Assembly (NCBI GenBank): GCA_003999685.1
Contig: CP021221.1
Span: 1,674,001-1,738,000, forward strand
DNA length: 64,000 bases
Direction: 5' to 3'
Source of the DNA: Taiwanofungus camphoratus
Lineage: Eukaryota; Basidiomycota; Agaricomycetes; Polyporales; Taiwanofungaceae
In this document: in pieces, positions 35,191 to 46,999 of the stretch
Layout of the letters: every line of letters begins with the position of its first letter
How positions within the stretch are numbered: position 1 is the stretch's first letter
Notes under the pieces: generated by a model
What the model was told of the DNA's origin: nothing
Seen by the model: the letters and a program-made list of their open reading frames with translations, nothing else
The model's database searches: none
Program-made: the position numbers and the translations under genes

Positions 35191-38100
35191 TCACATCTGT
35201 AGCAGTGAAAGCGACTGCCTCATGCCGCTTGCGTTTGCTGCATCAATTCTAGTATTACCACATTGGCATCCACAACCGCTTGCACATGTTGTATTTCTCC
35301 ATCCTTCCCAACAGGCTACATGGGACATATGAAAACAAACCAGGCAGCTGTGTGATAGTCCTGCACCAAAGGCTTAATATCGTCTGATAGTGTGGATCAG
35401 AGACAAGGTGCACCCACCTTTCACCGGCAAACGGCAAATGGAACACTGTGTCGAATTCGCGCGGAGAGCGCACAAGGGGTACTTTTCTACGTCTGAATAG
35501 TTCTGGGGAGGTAGCGAATGTTCGCAAATGCGGGCAAATCCTGAATCAGTAGATATCAGTCATCGTTGACGGCCATCTCGGGCTCTCACTTGGACCATCA
35601 GGGACAACCGTATTATCTACAATGAGTGGATGTATTGCATTCGAACGAATCTGGGATTCAATGGACTTCAAGAGCTCGGCTCTTTTCTCTGGAAGTTGCC
35701 AAGCGAGGAGTATATCAGCGTATACAACAATGTGGCACAAAAGTTGATCGTGCAACTCTGTTTGGAACAAAGATCTGGCGTAAGGTGAATCAGTAACACT
35801 TGAACTCACAAGCAGAGTTGCTCCCCGATACTCACAATCGAGACTGAGTACCAGATGCAAGATTTGCTACAATCCTCCTCTTCTCGAGGTTTGTTGCACC
35901 GGCGGACAAGACTTGCGAGAACGTCGGGCGCCGCGGGTGTCCCGCTGACGAAAACGTGATTGTTGATGTGACACGAGAGGATATATCAGCCTCGGAGCAG
36001 GATTTGGTAGCAAGCGTGGTCGGGGGGAGAGGCGGATCTCTGCTTTGGCTAGAAACATACGAGGACGGATCATGACATATTTGATTCATCTCAGGAACAG
36101 GGATGGTAGCTTTAGATTTAGGTCCTATATTATCATCAGTCAAAGAGGACACACGCATTGATCTGTCGCTCACCAGTCACTAACTGCTTCATGCTGTTCG
36201 TATTGAACAGGCTGGACCACGAACCACGCGAAGACGATGGAGACGACAATGAAGGGGCTACAGGTTGGGATGTAGGAGAGGAAAAGGGCTGGGGCCAGAT
36301 GGGAGAAAGAGAATAATCCCGACCAGTACGAGGTCTTCTACATTCGGGCGAGCCCACGCTGATTCCCTTTCTCGAAGCGAAAGCTATAAGCATGTTAAGT
36401 TGTCAAAGTGTATATATACAACTCATTATCATCTCGCTCACATGACACAGGTAACTGGAAAAGAAGTATGGACAACACTGCTAACATCTGAATATCCTTA
36501 GCCGACGAAAAGTCCTTATACCTAGACAAAAATGAGAAAAGAATTTGCATTCGCAGGATTAACTCACAATTTTTCAAGCAGGTACAAAGTCAGCCCGTCA
36601 TGACTGCGATTAAGCGAAGACGCCCCCCCTGGCTTGATGGACTTTCTGTTGGCAGCAAAAACAGTCTCCAAGAGCTTGAAAATGCGTTCATGATCCATTC
36701 GGCCCCTCAGTCTTGCGGTATCCGCATTCCTCCTGCACATTTCAGCCGGATCATGTGCATCAAGTACATACTCCCGGGCAGCAATGATATCGGCGCCCAC
36801 AAGTGTAGACAGATCCCTAATGAGCACAGTACTGCGTGTTGGAAGTAGGGAGTAGCTGGCCGGGATGCTCTCATATGGTCTAGAATGTTCGGAAGTCCTT
36901 TTGGGTTTCTGTTGGGAAAAGGTCAACAGGTTCGTCATGATGCGTAATATGTTATTCGCGTCTTCTGTCGTCCGTTCAACACTTTCGACCTCACGATCAT
37001 GGGCGGCGTATCCGAGTTGTCGGACTGCATCAGAAAGAAGTGCGGGTGACTGAAACAGACGTGGCGCGCTATCCGTGCCACGTGATGCTATGGAAGGGGA
37101 GACAGATATATCCCGCAATGGATTCCGTACGATGCGTGGAGGCGCACGGAAGAAGCAGACCAGTTCGCCTGCGGGACGTTACGAATCATCGCATGCGATA
37201 GTGTGCAGTGACCTACCATTCACACCGAAGACACCTTGGGACGTTCGAGGTTCAGCAAGGTTCTTATCACCACGTAGTGACGAGAATGCTGGGCCCCTGT
37301 ATTTGCGAGATACTGGTAAGGCTTCATCTTCGGAGGAAGATTCCGAACCCATCCCTACATGCTGACCGAGGTGTTCGTCCTCGTCACCAAAAAGCAAGAA
37401 TCGCAAGCATTTTTCTAAACACGGTCTCTGCCGTTCTCGGATTGTGCGAAGACGCCTAAGAATGAACGCCCGATTCTTCATAGAAATGAGAGGGTTTCGT
37501 TCGAGGTCGACGTTGGGGATACCGTTGGGGTAGTCACGAGGGAAACTGAAAGTTATCCGAATGAACACTAAAGTAGAATCTCCCCATGGACCATGCATCC
37601 CAAAAGTGCATGTCAGCTTTTTGGTCAAATCCGCCTGTTCTTCTTGTCTTAAGAAAAAGTCCTGTAGACAAAACGCATAACCATGTACCTTCTCGAGCTT
37701 GATCTTGGAGGAACTCAGTTTGTTAACCACAGATGTAATTCTTACCCATCATTAGCGATCAGCATCTCACTGGAAGTTGTTTACTTACTCGTCCTGCAAA
37801 ATTTGGCTGGTCTCCCCTTCATGATGATGATCCTCCACCTTATCTCTGCTATGCTGTTTGCAGGCAAAAGCTCGCGAGGCCGATCTGTCTGGCTGAGACG
37901 GTGGTCTTGATATCGAGCTCAAACGAGAAATGTTCCCACTTTCGGCCCCGCTGCCCGGACCAGAGCTCCCCTCCTTTCGACCTCCAACTTTCACACTCGA
38001 AAGCCAGGCAAAGGTGGTAATCTGGGCGGATCGCCCACTTGGATACCCACGAGTCATGGTCCCACCCTTTTCTTGCGCAATAGGGATGGGTTTGGAATGT

Positions 38101-39889
38101 GTGACCGATGGCCCCGATGGCCTACGCTGCTCTTCTGAAGAGGATTGAGCGCGAATGTGTGACACGGGGTTGACTTTAGCTGGACGGGGAGGGACGGGCG
38201 CGCGCACTTCGGCCAGGATGGCTCGATGACCGACAGGTGCCGAAAGGGCTGGAGGCAGGTCAGTCCCCACGGGTGGATTGCTAAATGATACCTTTAGTTC
38301 CCCATGATCTGAAATTACAGCTCCGCTGGTTCTCCTTCGCGGTGTTATGCCTGCCTTCTGGCAAAAAGGAGGGTTGTAACTGAATGTAACATGAGATACG
38401 GAAACTGGGCTTGCCTGCATTACCTCCATGTCTATGGGCCAAAACCGCAGTGTCTTATCCTTCGACCAGGTAATGAGTTGGAACTCAGAACCCTCGTGTA
38501 CACCTTTTCGCCAAACAAACTCCTTTACTACATCCGCATGGCCCTCGAAGGTGCTGACCGGTGCCGATGGATTCCTGTGTGCCCATAGTTCGAGCGCTGT
38601 CTCTCCTCTTTGTGGTAGACTGAGGACGCCACGTCCAAATGGAAGATCACGAGCTCGCCAGACTGGATACGCAGTGTGAAAGGTAATCGTGGGGGCGCAG
38701 TCTTGAATGTCCCAAATCTTGATGGTCTTGTCAAGAGAACAGGTAACTATCTCATTCCGCCTGTCATGGGCCCAATCGATCCCATATATTTTCGCGTTGT
38801 GCGCCTTGATATTGGATATAGGCAACGAGCCTTTCTACGAAACATATCATTTCTACGCATTCTGATCCGGAGAGTAAATGTCGTGCACCCACTCGTCGAT
38901 CCCAGATGAGCACCTCGTTCAAATGAGATGACGCAAGTATATTGCCATCTTGGCGGTTCCATTTGACCTGTGTTCCACCGGCTTGAGAATATTCATTAAT
39001 TAAATCCCTATTAGTAATACATGTAAACTACTCAAACTTACAATTGAAGGCACATAGACCTTGTGCGTACACGCTGATCATCAGTAATGAAGCTACTGCA
39101 GGCATGAACCTCGAGACTGACCCATGACTGGCTTTTGCGTTGTTCGCAGATCCCATGCCCATAGCCAGGAGTCTATACCAGTGCTGACAACTATATCGGG
39201 GTCGGACGTGTGCCAGTTGATATCAGTGATTGCACGATAATGAGACCGTAATACGTGTTCAATCGATGTCTTTCCAGACAAGAGAAGATTCCATATCAGA
39301 CTGGGTAACTATGTCAATGTCATCAAGCAAACAGATAAAACAACATACAGCTTCTCACTTGACGTGGACACGATATATTCACTACGGGCCATGTGCGGAT
39401 TCCACTGTACATCCGCAACATCCCAAGTTCCCCCTTGAGGTAAAAATCTGCGCGTACTCTCAGATATAACTCACGCCAGCATGGATTACAGCTACCAACC
39501 GCGGCACGTTGAGTGGCGCCTCTAAATCAATGATGTAGAGTCCCTTTCGCCTTTATCAACATTGAGTACGACCCTACAAACGGTATGGTACCACATACGT
39601 GGCTAGGACCACATCTCGACTTCCGGGGCTGATGCTCATCTATAGTGACAAATCAGTCATCAGATCTGAGACCTCCAGAAGCTGAACAGTGTAAGTTTGC
39701 TAAGCAGAGCTTCAAGCATAGCTGCAACAACCGCTGGGAGTTACGATGGCGGCTCTATGTGATTACACTCACATTTCCTACTGCATCCCCCACCAGCCCC
39801 TTCATGTCGATCTGCAGGCTACAACGGAACCCACTGTCATCATCTGGTGATAGGTGTTCGAGAACATCCGCTTGTCTAATACTAGACAT
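35191..39889 (-). CDS. WDR59/SEA3 (MTC5), GATOR2/SEACAT subunit
   Basis: A long multi-exon gene. The start exon (MSSIRQADVLEHLSPDDDSG) leads into WD40 repeats: SPGSRDVVLATY, RKGLYIIDLEAPL, WDVADVQWNPHMARSEYIVS, HYRAITDINWHTSDPDIVVS, STGIDSWLWAWDLRTTQKP, KWNRQDGNILASSHLNEVLI, IKAHNAKIYGIDWAHDRRNE, SLDKTIKIWDIQD, HADVVKEFVW and LITWSKDKTLRFWPID. An RWD domain follows (KKLTCTFGMHGPWG, IRITFSFPRDYPNGIPNVDL), then Ser/Pro-rich linkers. The C-terminus is the WDR59 zinc module (CSICRLPVKG, CLVCFHMSHVACWEGW, CASGCGCQC). WDR59 with WDR24, MIOS and SEC13 regulates GATOR1 and thereby TORC1 in amino-acid sensing. Exon joins in the linker were not all worked out, and the third intron has an odd donor (see findings). 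The stop was placed at 35191 from the zinc-module frame. Confidence 0.88.
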
Positions 39890-41205
39890 GATATCCCTTG
39901 CCTCAAACGGGTCAAGGTCCCGAGTTTAATCGAGTAGTCATAGCAGGGAATTGCACAAGAACTTTCATGCTTGGGTGCTACTTACGTAAGTCATCTCTTG
40001 GGGCCCAATTTAACTTGGCTGCAAATGCGTTCTATTGACAGCCATGGTTTTACTTCATCGCATCTGGTTCGTCTTGTATTTGTATGATAGTAGTAATGTA
40101 TAACAAAATATGCAGCACACGGTTCAGCGATCCAGCCATACTGTACTCTAGATGATGTCGTAGACAGGAAAAGGAAGCCGCGGGCATTCAAATTTCAGAA
40201 TTGACGCATGATGATTGTGATCCGGCACTGCAATCAGCTTCAACAAGAAGTCGTTCAACTCGTCACACCTACCAAGGCCTGGATCTTAACTTCTGGGAGA
40301 TATTTATCGCTCGAGTTCAATACCGATACGGCACGAGAAGGCAGACAAACGATACGTGGACGTGTGTTACTCTTCAAGGCTGCCAATAAGGATTGTAATC
40401 TGGGGCATGTTTACCTGCGCCGTTCAAGTGACCAGTAAGGATGAATAGGTCAGTTAAATAGATCAGCTTTCGACGATCCGCAGTCAATTGGCTGCTGGAA
40501 ATCTCGGTCGCATCCTCACCATTTCCACAGCCGAGCAAGAGGCTATGGTGTGTTTGCCTGCGTATCACAGTGGAGTCAGCTGCCAGTAGCATCCAGATCT
40601 CATGCATCATGCCACAAAAGGCCGTCTTCCAGATGCGTGAGGCGCACCCTCCATAAACCTTCATAGGCATGCGTATTCCTTCAGGTGTTCTCAGGGAATA
40701 ACGGCGTGCACTCATTCCGCAGGCACATAGCCCTCATTCAATGTCCGATCTGAAGATGTTCCTACGTCACCTCAATAGGCGACATCATGTTGTCTGCAGT
40801 GGCTTGTGGGCAAATTTCTCCTATTTAATCCCGCGCTGCTCGCTCCATGGCGCATGGCGGCATATATAACTGGAAACAATATTTCTTTACATCCACAGAC
40901 TGATGGGTAGATTTGGCTTCCCAGCTAATTGCGGTCCAGCTGGGTCGAGGGTCTCCCATGATATCTCTGAAAGGCAGGGAAATGCTGACACCGAGGTAAC
41001 ACGACGCTCAGTGCCTGGGCTGTTGCCACACATCAATTAGGCGTACCTTGCTTTATTTACTTGCGACATCCTCGAGGCCTAAGCCTCATTCAGGCGTATA
41101 CACGCATTTTCCACGCTTGTTGTTCCAACTATAAGATCCCCTATTATTGAAGATTCGCCCAAGCCAATCCGCGGCTGTCTGAGTAGTGCTACTGTCGCTA
41201 CCACC
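39890..41205. other. Gene-poor stretch of about 1.3 kb
   Basis: Between the WDR59 start and the next plus-strand gene. Weak frames at 40208-40438 (plus) and 40374-40715 (minus) overlap each other and show no family features. A TATA-like ATATATAA lies at about 40861-40869, likely too far (340 bases) from the downstream ATG to be its core promoter. Confidence 0.5.
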
Positions 41206-42159
41206 ATGGCGTACCCCGCGTACGATACTTACAACACCCAACTCGCTTATCCCCAGCGCCATTCAATGTACGGCCAACAGTATGGCGCCCCATATGGGGA
41301 CTACGCGTACACAGAGCCGCCGCTCGCTGCTGGAGTGTACGGAGATGTAAGCCAGCTTAAAATATTTCTTCCATGGTACCTTACTTCTGACTGTTCAGAA
41401 TTATCCTCAGCCGTCCTATCCGATATATGCACCGCAGCGCACTGTCAGCCAATATCATCCGGGCCGAGGTGAGCATTCTCTATCGATTTGCTCCTCGAGA
41501 CTCATCTGGCTTTAGCATATGACGACCTAGATATCAGGGACTCGTATTATCCCATGGACCGCCAATATTCCACGGCTGGTTATGCTACCCCATACGCACC
41601 TGCATTGCGCCATCGACGCCACTCGTCATTGTCACGTCGCTCGCGGATGCATCTGGACGGGTATCGCCGAATTGGCTCTACCCTTGTGAAGTTCAAACGC
41701 AAGGGCGGCCTCCGTACGGGCGTAACGCTCGGTGAAGCTATGTCGAACGTCCATTTGTCAGGCAACGAATCGTTCTCCTTCTACGATCTCAACGCAGATC
41801 ACAGAGGCAAAATTGTACTAAAAATAAGAGTAAGGAGTTCCGCAGCGGTAATAATGGCCAGAATTGATATTCACTGCCTCGACACTTCAATAGTGGACTG
41901 GATACACATCAATGACATACGAGTTACCGGTAGACGACTATGATGGTCGCGTGGAACTACAGACCCTTGCCAGAAGAGTCGCTCGGGCATGTGTACATTT
42001 CATTCAGGTAAATGCATGACGCATATTAATATCCACCTCATGTTGATTTGTATCTTGCATCAGGCAAACATGATTCCCATCTCATGGGATCGTGTCATAT
42101 TGTATCATCTCGAGGAAATATCTATTGGAACCTGGCAGCCGATACTATCTTCAAGCTAA
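41206..42159 (+). CDS. Conserved basidiomycete-type protein of unknown function
   Basis: Five exons (41206-41346, 41399-41468, 41516-41829, 41894-42007, 42064-42159) close to 244 residues. The N-terminal 85 residues are Tyr/Pro/Gln-rich and repetitive (AYPAYDTYNTQLAYPQ, YGQQYGAPYGDYAY), a prion-like composition. A basic patch (RHRRHSSLSRRSR) precedes a folded C-terminal domain of about 140 residues: TLVKFKRKGGLRTGVTLGEA, GKIVLKIRWTGYTSMTYELP, TLARRVARACVHFIQ, ISWDRVILYHLEEISIGTWQ. I believe this domain recurs widely in Agaricomycetes as a DUF family, but cannot name it with certainty. The pattern (surface strand with W-GY, then a helix) would suit a small protein-binding domain. Confidence 0.8.
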
Positions 42160-43072
42160 AGAATTGAGGTGATCGCTGTCTTGTGAGATGCGCATAGGGC
42201 GCTGTCGTACTTTTTATTCTATCGCTCACTGACGGTGTCCTTCCACCGGTACAGCAGCCGTTTGCGAGTTTTTTTATTAATTTTTCGTCGTTCAACTTTA
42301 TTCCTGTGCAAATTACTGTACATACCGTCAAACTGAAGCAGGGAATGAAACAAATTTTAGTGGTTTCATCGGCAACTGCTCCTTTGCAGTCTGGTGCCGT
42401 TGCAGACGCGGTCTCGGAGCGCTCAGACAAAGCGAATACCTTCAAAGCGACTGCAGCCACCGCAACCATTGGACTGCTTTTGATCTTATCGGTCATCAAT
42501 TCGAGCACATATACACTCAGACCGGATGAGAGAGCCGACAATGTTCAACTTCCCTTTGGTCGAGACAAGTGTTGGACCACCGACATGAAGCATTTCATTT
42601 CCCGCATGGGATGCACAAGGGACCCTGTTGAGCCTCAGGAATTATTCAACCTTATGGTCAGAAGTAGCCAGTCCTGTATTCTAGACAGCATGACTCAGGC
42701 GGAAACGGTTGAACACTAATGCTTACTGGATCAACTTGCGTAGTGATAGGGGCTTCAGTGATGAAGAGAGAAAGTATGATGCGCTAGCGACTTGCAATTC
42801 AATTGAGACAAGCAGCCACTCTGGTCAATATTTTGATGCCAATGGTCCACATAGACAGAGTTCTAGCCGATTCGCAGTCAGTGGCTACAGGCGTAGAATA
42901 TGCGGCTTCCGGGGCTGTTTCTGACAGAAAGTTTCTGTCTGTAAACAAAAGCCCTATCATAAATTTTTAAATAAAGGAAACAGCCTACTATCTAATTAGA
43001 TAAGTCTTTGCTGTGATAGAAACGGTCTCATCTGCACGTCGACCTCCATCGTGATCGTGCACGCTACTATGC
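42160..43072. other. Intergenic; weak frames only
   Basis: An ATG-less open frame covers about 42306-42719 on the plus strand with one hydrophobic segment (ATIGLLLILSVI), but nothing supports it as a gene. A 17-base hairpin-like sequence, GACAGAAA-G-TTTCTGTC, lies at about 42924-42940. Confidence 0.45.
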
Positions 43073-44538
43073 ATGACAGGCGTACAGGTACCGCCTGATG
43101 CTCTCGCTTCGGCGGTGCTGAATCTTTACTCTTCCTTGGGTTTCAAGCCGCCGGTGGGACAATATACTGTATTGGCCGCCTTCGTCCTCTATCAGCCGAA
43201 CTGCTTCAAAGTCATCTCCCTCGGTACCGGCTCGAAATGTCTTCCCACTATCCGATTCTCAAAGGAAGGCGATGCCCTCCATGACAGCCATGCAGAGATA
43301 TTGGCTCGGAGAGGCGCTATACGCTGGCTGCTCGAAGAGGTGCAGCGTGCAACCTGTTCTGGTTCTGTGTGGCTTCACCAGTCGACAGATGAAAAATTCA
43401 AGTTGAACGACGGCGTCCAAGTCTACATGTATGTTTCAACTGCACCATGTAAGCTGTCTTCTTCTCGTGTGAGTTTGCAGGATCACATACGGGGACAACG
43501 AAGGTGGTGACGCATCCACACGCCTCCTGGTCACCTTTCAAGACGCGGAGATGGCTGCCTTGAAGGGTTCTACTGCTTTTCCTGAGCTTCCGCCAAATAT
43601 TACATCCCGAGGCCGCGATAACTACTCTCTTTATGGTGTTTTACGAACTAAACCGGGGCGTGCCGACTCTCCTCCCACTTTGTCCATGTCTTGTAGCGAT
43701 AAAATTGCACGGTGGAATGTTTTGGGAATACAGGGAGCCATGGCTTCCCATGTTCTGCAGCCGCTCTATATCGCAGCTGTGATCATCGGGGAAGTTGATC
43801 CATGCATGCAGGACATGGTGAGAGAAGATTGCAAAAGAGCATTTTGGGAGAGATTGAATGTTGTACATCGTCAGTTGGAGTCTGTATCTTGTATTGTACG
43901 GATGCTCATGCGGTGCTAACCAGAACAACTTCCGTCCGGCTTCGAGCTGAATAAGCCTGACATACACTTCACTTCACTGTCGTTCATGCATTCACGCAAT
44001 TCATTGGCCGCCGCCAGCTCCTGCAAGGATTGTACGTGCACGGTTTCATTGACTCCTGGACAGATCATAACATTGCTCAAGCGTTGTGCTGGATTGCGGA
44101 TTCACCGAAGTCACCAGAGGTGCTTATCAACGGCTTCAAACGCGGCGTTTCTCCCAAGCACCGTCACAATCCAAAGTTCAGGTACTGGCTTCTTCGTCAC
44201 ATAATCCGTCGAGACTCACTGAATAGTGTAATAATAGACCGCTGCTAGCAAAAAGTTCGCTCTTCTGCCTATACGAGCAGACCGTATCGCAACTCGAACT
44301 ACAGGATCGAAAGTAGGTCTCGACTGTTCTATCGTTTGTGTGAAACGATTGAATGCTCGCCCACGGTATCAGAGAAAAAATGACGTATTACGAGAGCAAG
44401 CAATGTGCGTCTGAGTACCAGACAGCCAAGGCCACGTTACAGGGAGCAGATGGCACTTTCGCGGGTTGGCTCACGAGTGGCATCGAATGGGAGAACTTCG
44501 ACTCGAATGGTGTACTTCATGACCATTCAGCTTTGTAA
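43073..44538 (+). CDS. TAD1: tRNA-specific adenosine deaminase 1 (TAD1/ADAT1)
   Basis: Exons 43073-43448, 43504-43869, 43924-44031 and 44082-44181 join in frame; two further exons reach a stop at 44538, with the joins between about 44181 and 44380 less certain. The editase domain shows [20 protein letters not shown], the zinc and proton-shuttle motif [10 protein letters not shown] (His-Ala-Glu), the first zinc cysteine in STAPCGDASTR (across intron 1) and later KPDIHF and [20 protein letters not shown]. The second zinc cysteine is probably in [20 protein letters not shown]. The C-terminal helix ends [20 protein letters not shown] and GWLTSG. TAD1 changes adenosine 37 to inosine in tRNA-Ala. 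The ADAT1 family, not ADAR, is indicated because no double-stranded RNA-binding domain precedes it. Confidence 0.92.
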
Positions 44539-45030
44539 ATGCATCCTATGTATTACACGCATTTTCTGTCATTGACGGACAGCCGTGGGACAGCATCTAC
44601 GAGTGAAAGTAAAGGCTCCCTCGACTTAGGAACCTCTAAAGTGAATCGATAGGCGTCACACCATTACTGCTTCAGAATTTAGCATATTTCTGTTATTGAA
44701 TGGAAGTACGTATGATATTGATTCCAAGCTTGAAAACCAAACCTCATCAATGACCAGACTTCATTGCAGTTGTGATCTTGTCACAAACTTTACGTATGAT
44801 ACGATCAAGGCGACAAGTGATCTTAAATGGCTACACAAGTCATCAGCAAAGTTGAATCAGTAGTCTCGCGATGGAATGATCACTTTCTGGAACAGCCGAA
44901 AGACAGCGCTGTACCCGGCTCTGATGATTTGTTCATCGTCAACCCGAACCTTAGGGAACTTGAAATCCGAAGTGATGGAATACGAAGATGACAGTGATGG
45001 CTGCATATGCATAGCCGACCATAGAGTAAA

Positions 45031-45297
45031 TTAGACATTTAATGAATGTGCAAAAGACGAACTCGCTCGGCCGTTCTCGTCCAGAGCGTGCCATTCAAGA
45101 ATCCTGCCAGACCTCTGAGGTTCCAAGTAAGATTTCCACACAAAGGTAAAAGCATGCACAAGCAATGTATGCTTTCTCACCTCGTATAAATTGTGATCTT
45201 CTCTAGGAGTCGTCAAATATGGTCGAGCTGAGTACCAGAGAAGGTGCACATCATATTCATCCTCATCCTCGTAGTCCTGTGATGGGTCGACAGACAC
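45031..45297 (-). CDS. Possible small two-exon gene piece, unknown
   Basis: An acidic start (DYEDEDEYDVHLLWYSARPY) and EDHNLYE run to a good donor (GTGAGAAAG); an acceptor ending CCTCAG joins it to RSGRILEWHALDENGRAS and a stop. The frame has no ATG: its first codon is GTG directly after an acceptor-like CAATAG, so an upstream exon is needed and I could not place one. Unknown family; may be the 3' end of a small gene. Confidence 0.3.
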   Translation of the reverse strand: MSVDPSQDYEDEDEYDVHLLWYSARPYLTTPREDHNLYEVRKHTLLVHAFTFVWKSYLEPQRSGRILEWHALDENGRASSSFAHSLNV

Positions 45298-45299
45298 CT

Positions 45300-46700
45300 A
45301 TTGATGCTGTAGAAGACCGCACATAGTCTGATTTATTAACGCCGCGAAGGAGCGCTGTGCCTTCAACTAATGAGCGAAGGGATCGACAGGTGGTAAGACG
45401 TGTCATGGATGATTTTATCCGAGGTCGTGCACCCCTAACTTCTGTTTACGCAAAAGTCAATGCACACGCGCAGCTTGAACGACGTGTTTCAAGGGTCATG
45501 AACGCGGGGAAATTACGCGTGTGTAACTCGTGCCGCTACCCTCGGCCTTCTCCCTCTTTGGGATTTTACGTCAAGCTGCGCCTGAGGTCAGTTATACACA
45601 TATAGTGAGCATAATGAGTACTGGACTGACTTCCATCCCATTGGAAGTCTGAAACCGGAAAATATGTAAAACAGCAGCAGGCGAGCAATTTGAACCCGCC
45701 CGATGCGTCATGTCAACGTTGCACTGACAGCGAAGTAAAGGTAAACCCTGCAAAAAAATAAAGAGAGCAATAGCGGTGCGTTTCCAATTCTTTCGAGCCT
45801 CCCTTGCCAACTGCACACTCGTACAGTTTCATTTAGCAATCTGACCTCGAACATTTTGTCCGTTCAAAGAACGCGACGACGATGTGACTCTGGCACCGTG
45901 ACAAGAAAGAGAGTTTGAAGAAAATACAGTACACACCTTAATATGGTCCAACGTTCGGGTTAACCAGGCCAGTATGCCAGTCGTCGTGACCTAGGTAATA
46001 ATCGAAAAGCACAACAAGAAGTTGGACAAGATCAAGAAGTCGTTATTGCCAGAGGCTCTGTGTATCGCTGGTTTCACCAATCTCTTATGCAGCAGTCCCG
46101 GAAATCCCCAGGCTACAAACACCGGTCATTATTGAAGACGAATACTACACAAGGCAAGAAACAGTGTGAGGTAATGACGCAGCGGAACAAGGAACTAGCC
46201 ACGTTCGACTCCGAAACAGATGGCAGTAAACTTGAAGTTTACAAGTAGCAGCCCTCGAAACTGACTATCAGCCATCTCAAGAGTGTGAACGGTCCGATAT
46301 CACCATTCTGGTTATATAGCAGTAAGAAGATAGACGAACCGTAAAATCCTTTTTGAAGTCCCCTCCCTACCCACAGCAAAGCACAACCAGCGCATGGAAC
46401 ATGATACGATCTACTGATGTTTGACCGATAACTGATCGACGCATGAAGCTCCAGAGTGACTTGTAAAGCTGTCTATGCAAATGGCGTTGGGCCCAGGCCA
46501 AACTGCGAATCGGTAAAGTTGTAGCTGAAGAACTCATGATCGCCTCTGAAGCGAGACATCGATCGTCATGCTCGTAAACAAGTTTGGAAATTGTCAGCCG
46601 TTGCTAATTTGACAAAATAATTTCCAATATCAGACTCCCCCTATTGGAAATCTTCCGCGGGCTTGTGCCTTAACAAGCCGACAAACGGCCAACTTTCACT
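45300..46700. other. Gene-poor stretch
   Basis: Weak plus-strand frames at 45357-45605 and 46060-46248 begin without ATG and match nothing I know. A perfect 10-base inverted repeat, ATTTCCAATA / TATTGGAAAT, with a 12-base loop lies at about 46619-46650. Confidence 0.45.
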
Positions 46701-46701
46701 C

Positions 46702-46796
46702 CATCAGGAAAAATCAGGGTAGCTCCTGATGCTACGGCAACTACAACCAAATCTGTAGCAAATCCAGCTACATAGTTACCTGCATTTTTCCTGATG
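46702..46796. repeat. Foldback element (MITE-like)
   Basis: CATCAGGAAAAAT at 46702-46714 is repeated exactly inverted at 46784-46796 (13 of 13 bases). Inside are two smaller hairpins, GTAGC-tcctgat-GCTAC and TGTAGC-aaatcca-GCTACA. A 95-base segment with exact terminal inverted repeats and inner hairpins fits a non-autonomous foldback or MITE; no target duplication could be fixed. Confidence 0.55.
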
Positions 46797-46999
46797 CCGC
46801 AAGACTCCTCATATCGACTTCCTGCGACGACGTCACATTTGACCAACCGATTGATACTTCCTACTACGTTTTCGTCAAACCAGGCCTTTCGCTGGTATTG
46901 AGCTTCGGGTCGCTAGCTTTCTCTCGTCCCGCAGAACCTCTTCTAGAGATATAACTCGGTTGGAATTTTGCTGAGGTGAGCTAGTTGACATGGCTCTGA

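Noticed and set aside
40208-40715. Overlapping frames on both strands upstream of the 41206 gene
   Set aside because: They shadow each other; neither has domain features or good splice sites.
42306-42719. Open frame of 137 codons on the plus strand
   Set aside because: No ATG at its start, no family features, and a similar-length frame overlaps it on the other strand.
46060-46248. Lys/Gln-rich plus-strand frame
   Set aside because: No ATG, no introns that extend it and no recognised motif.
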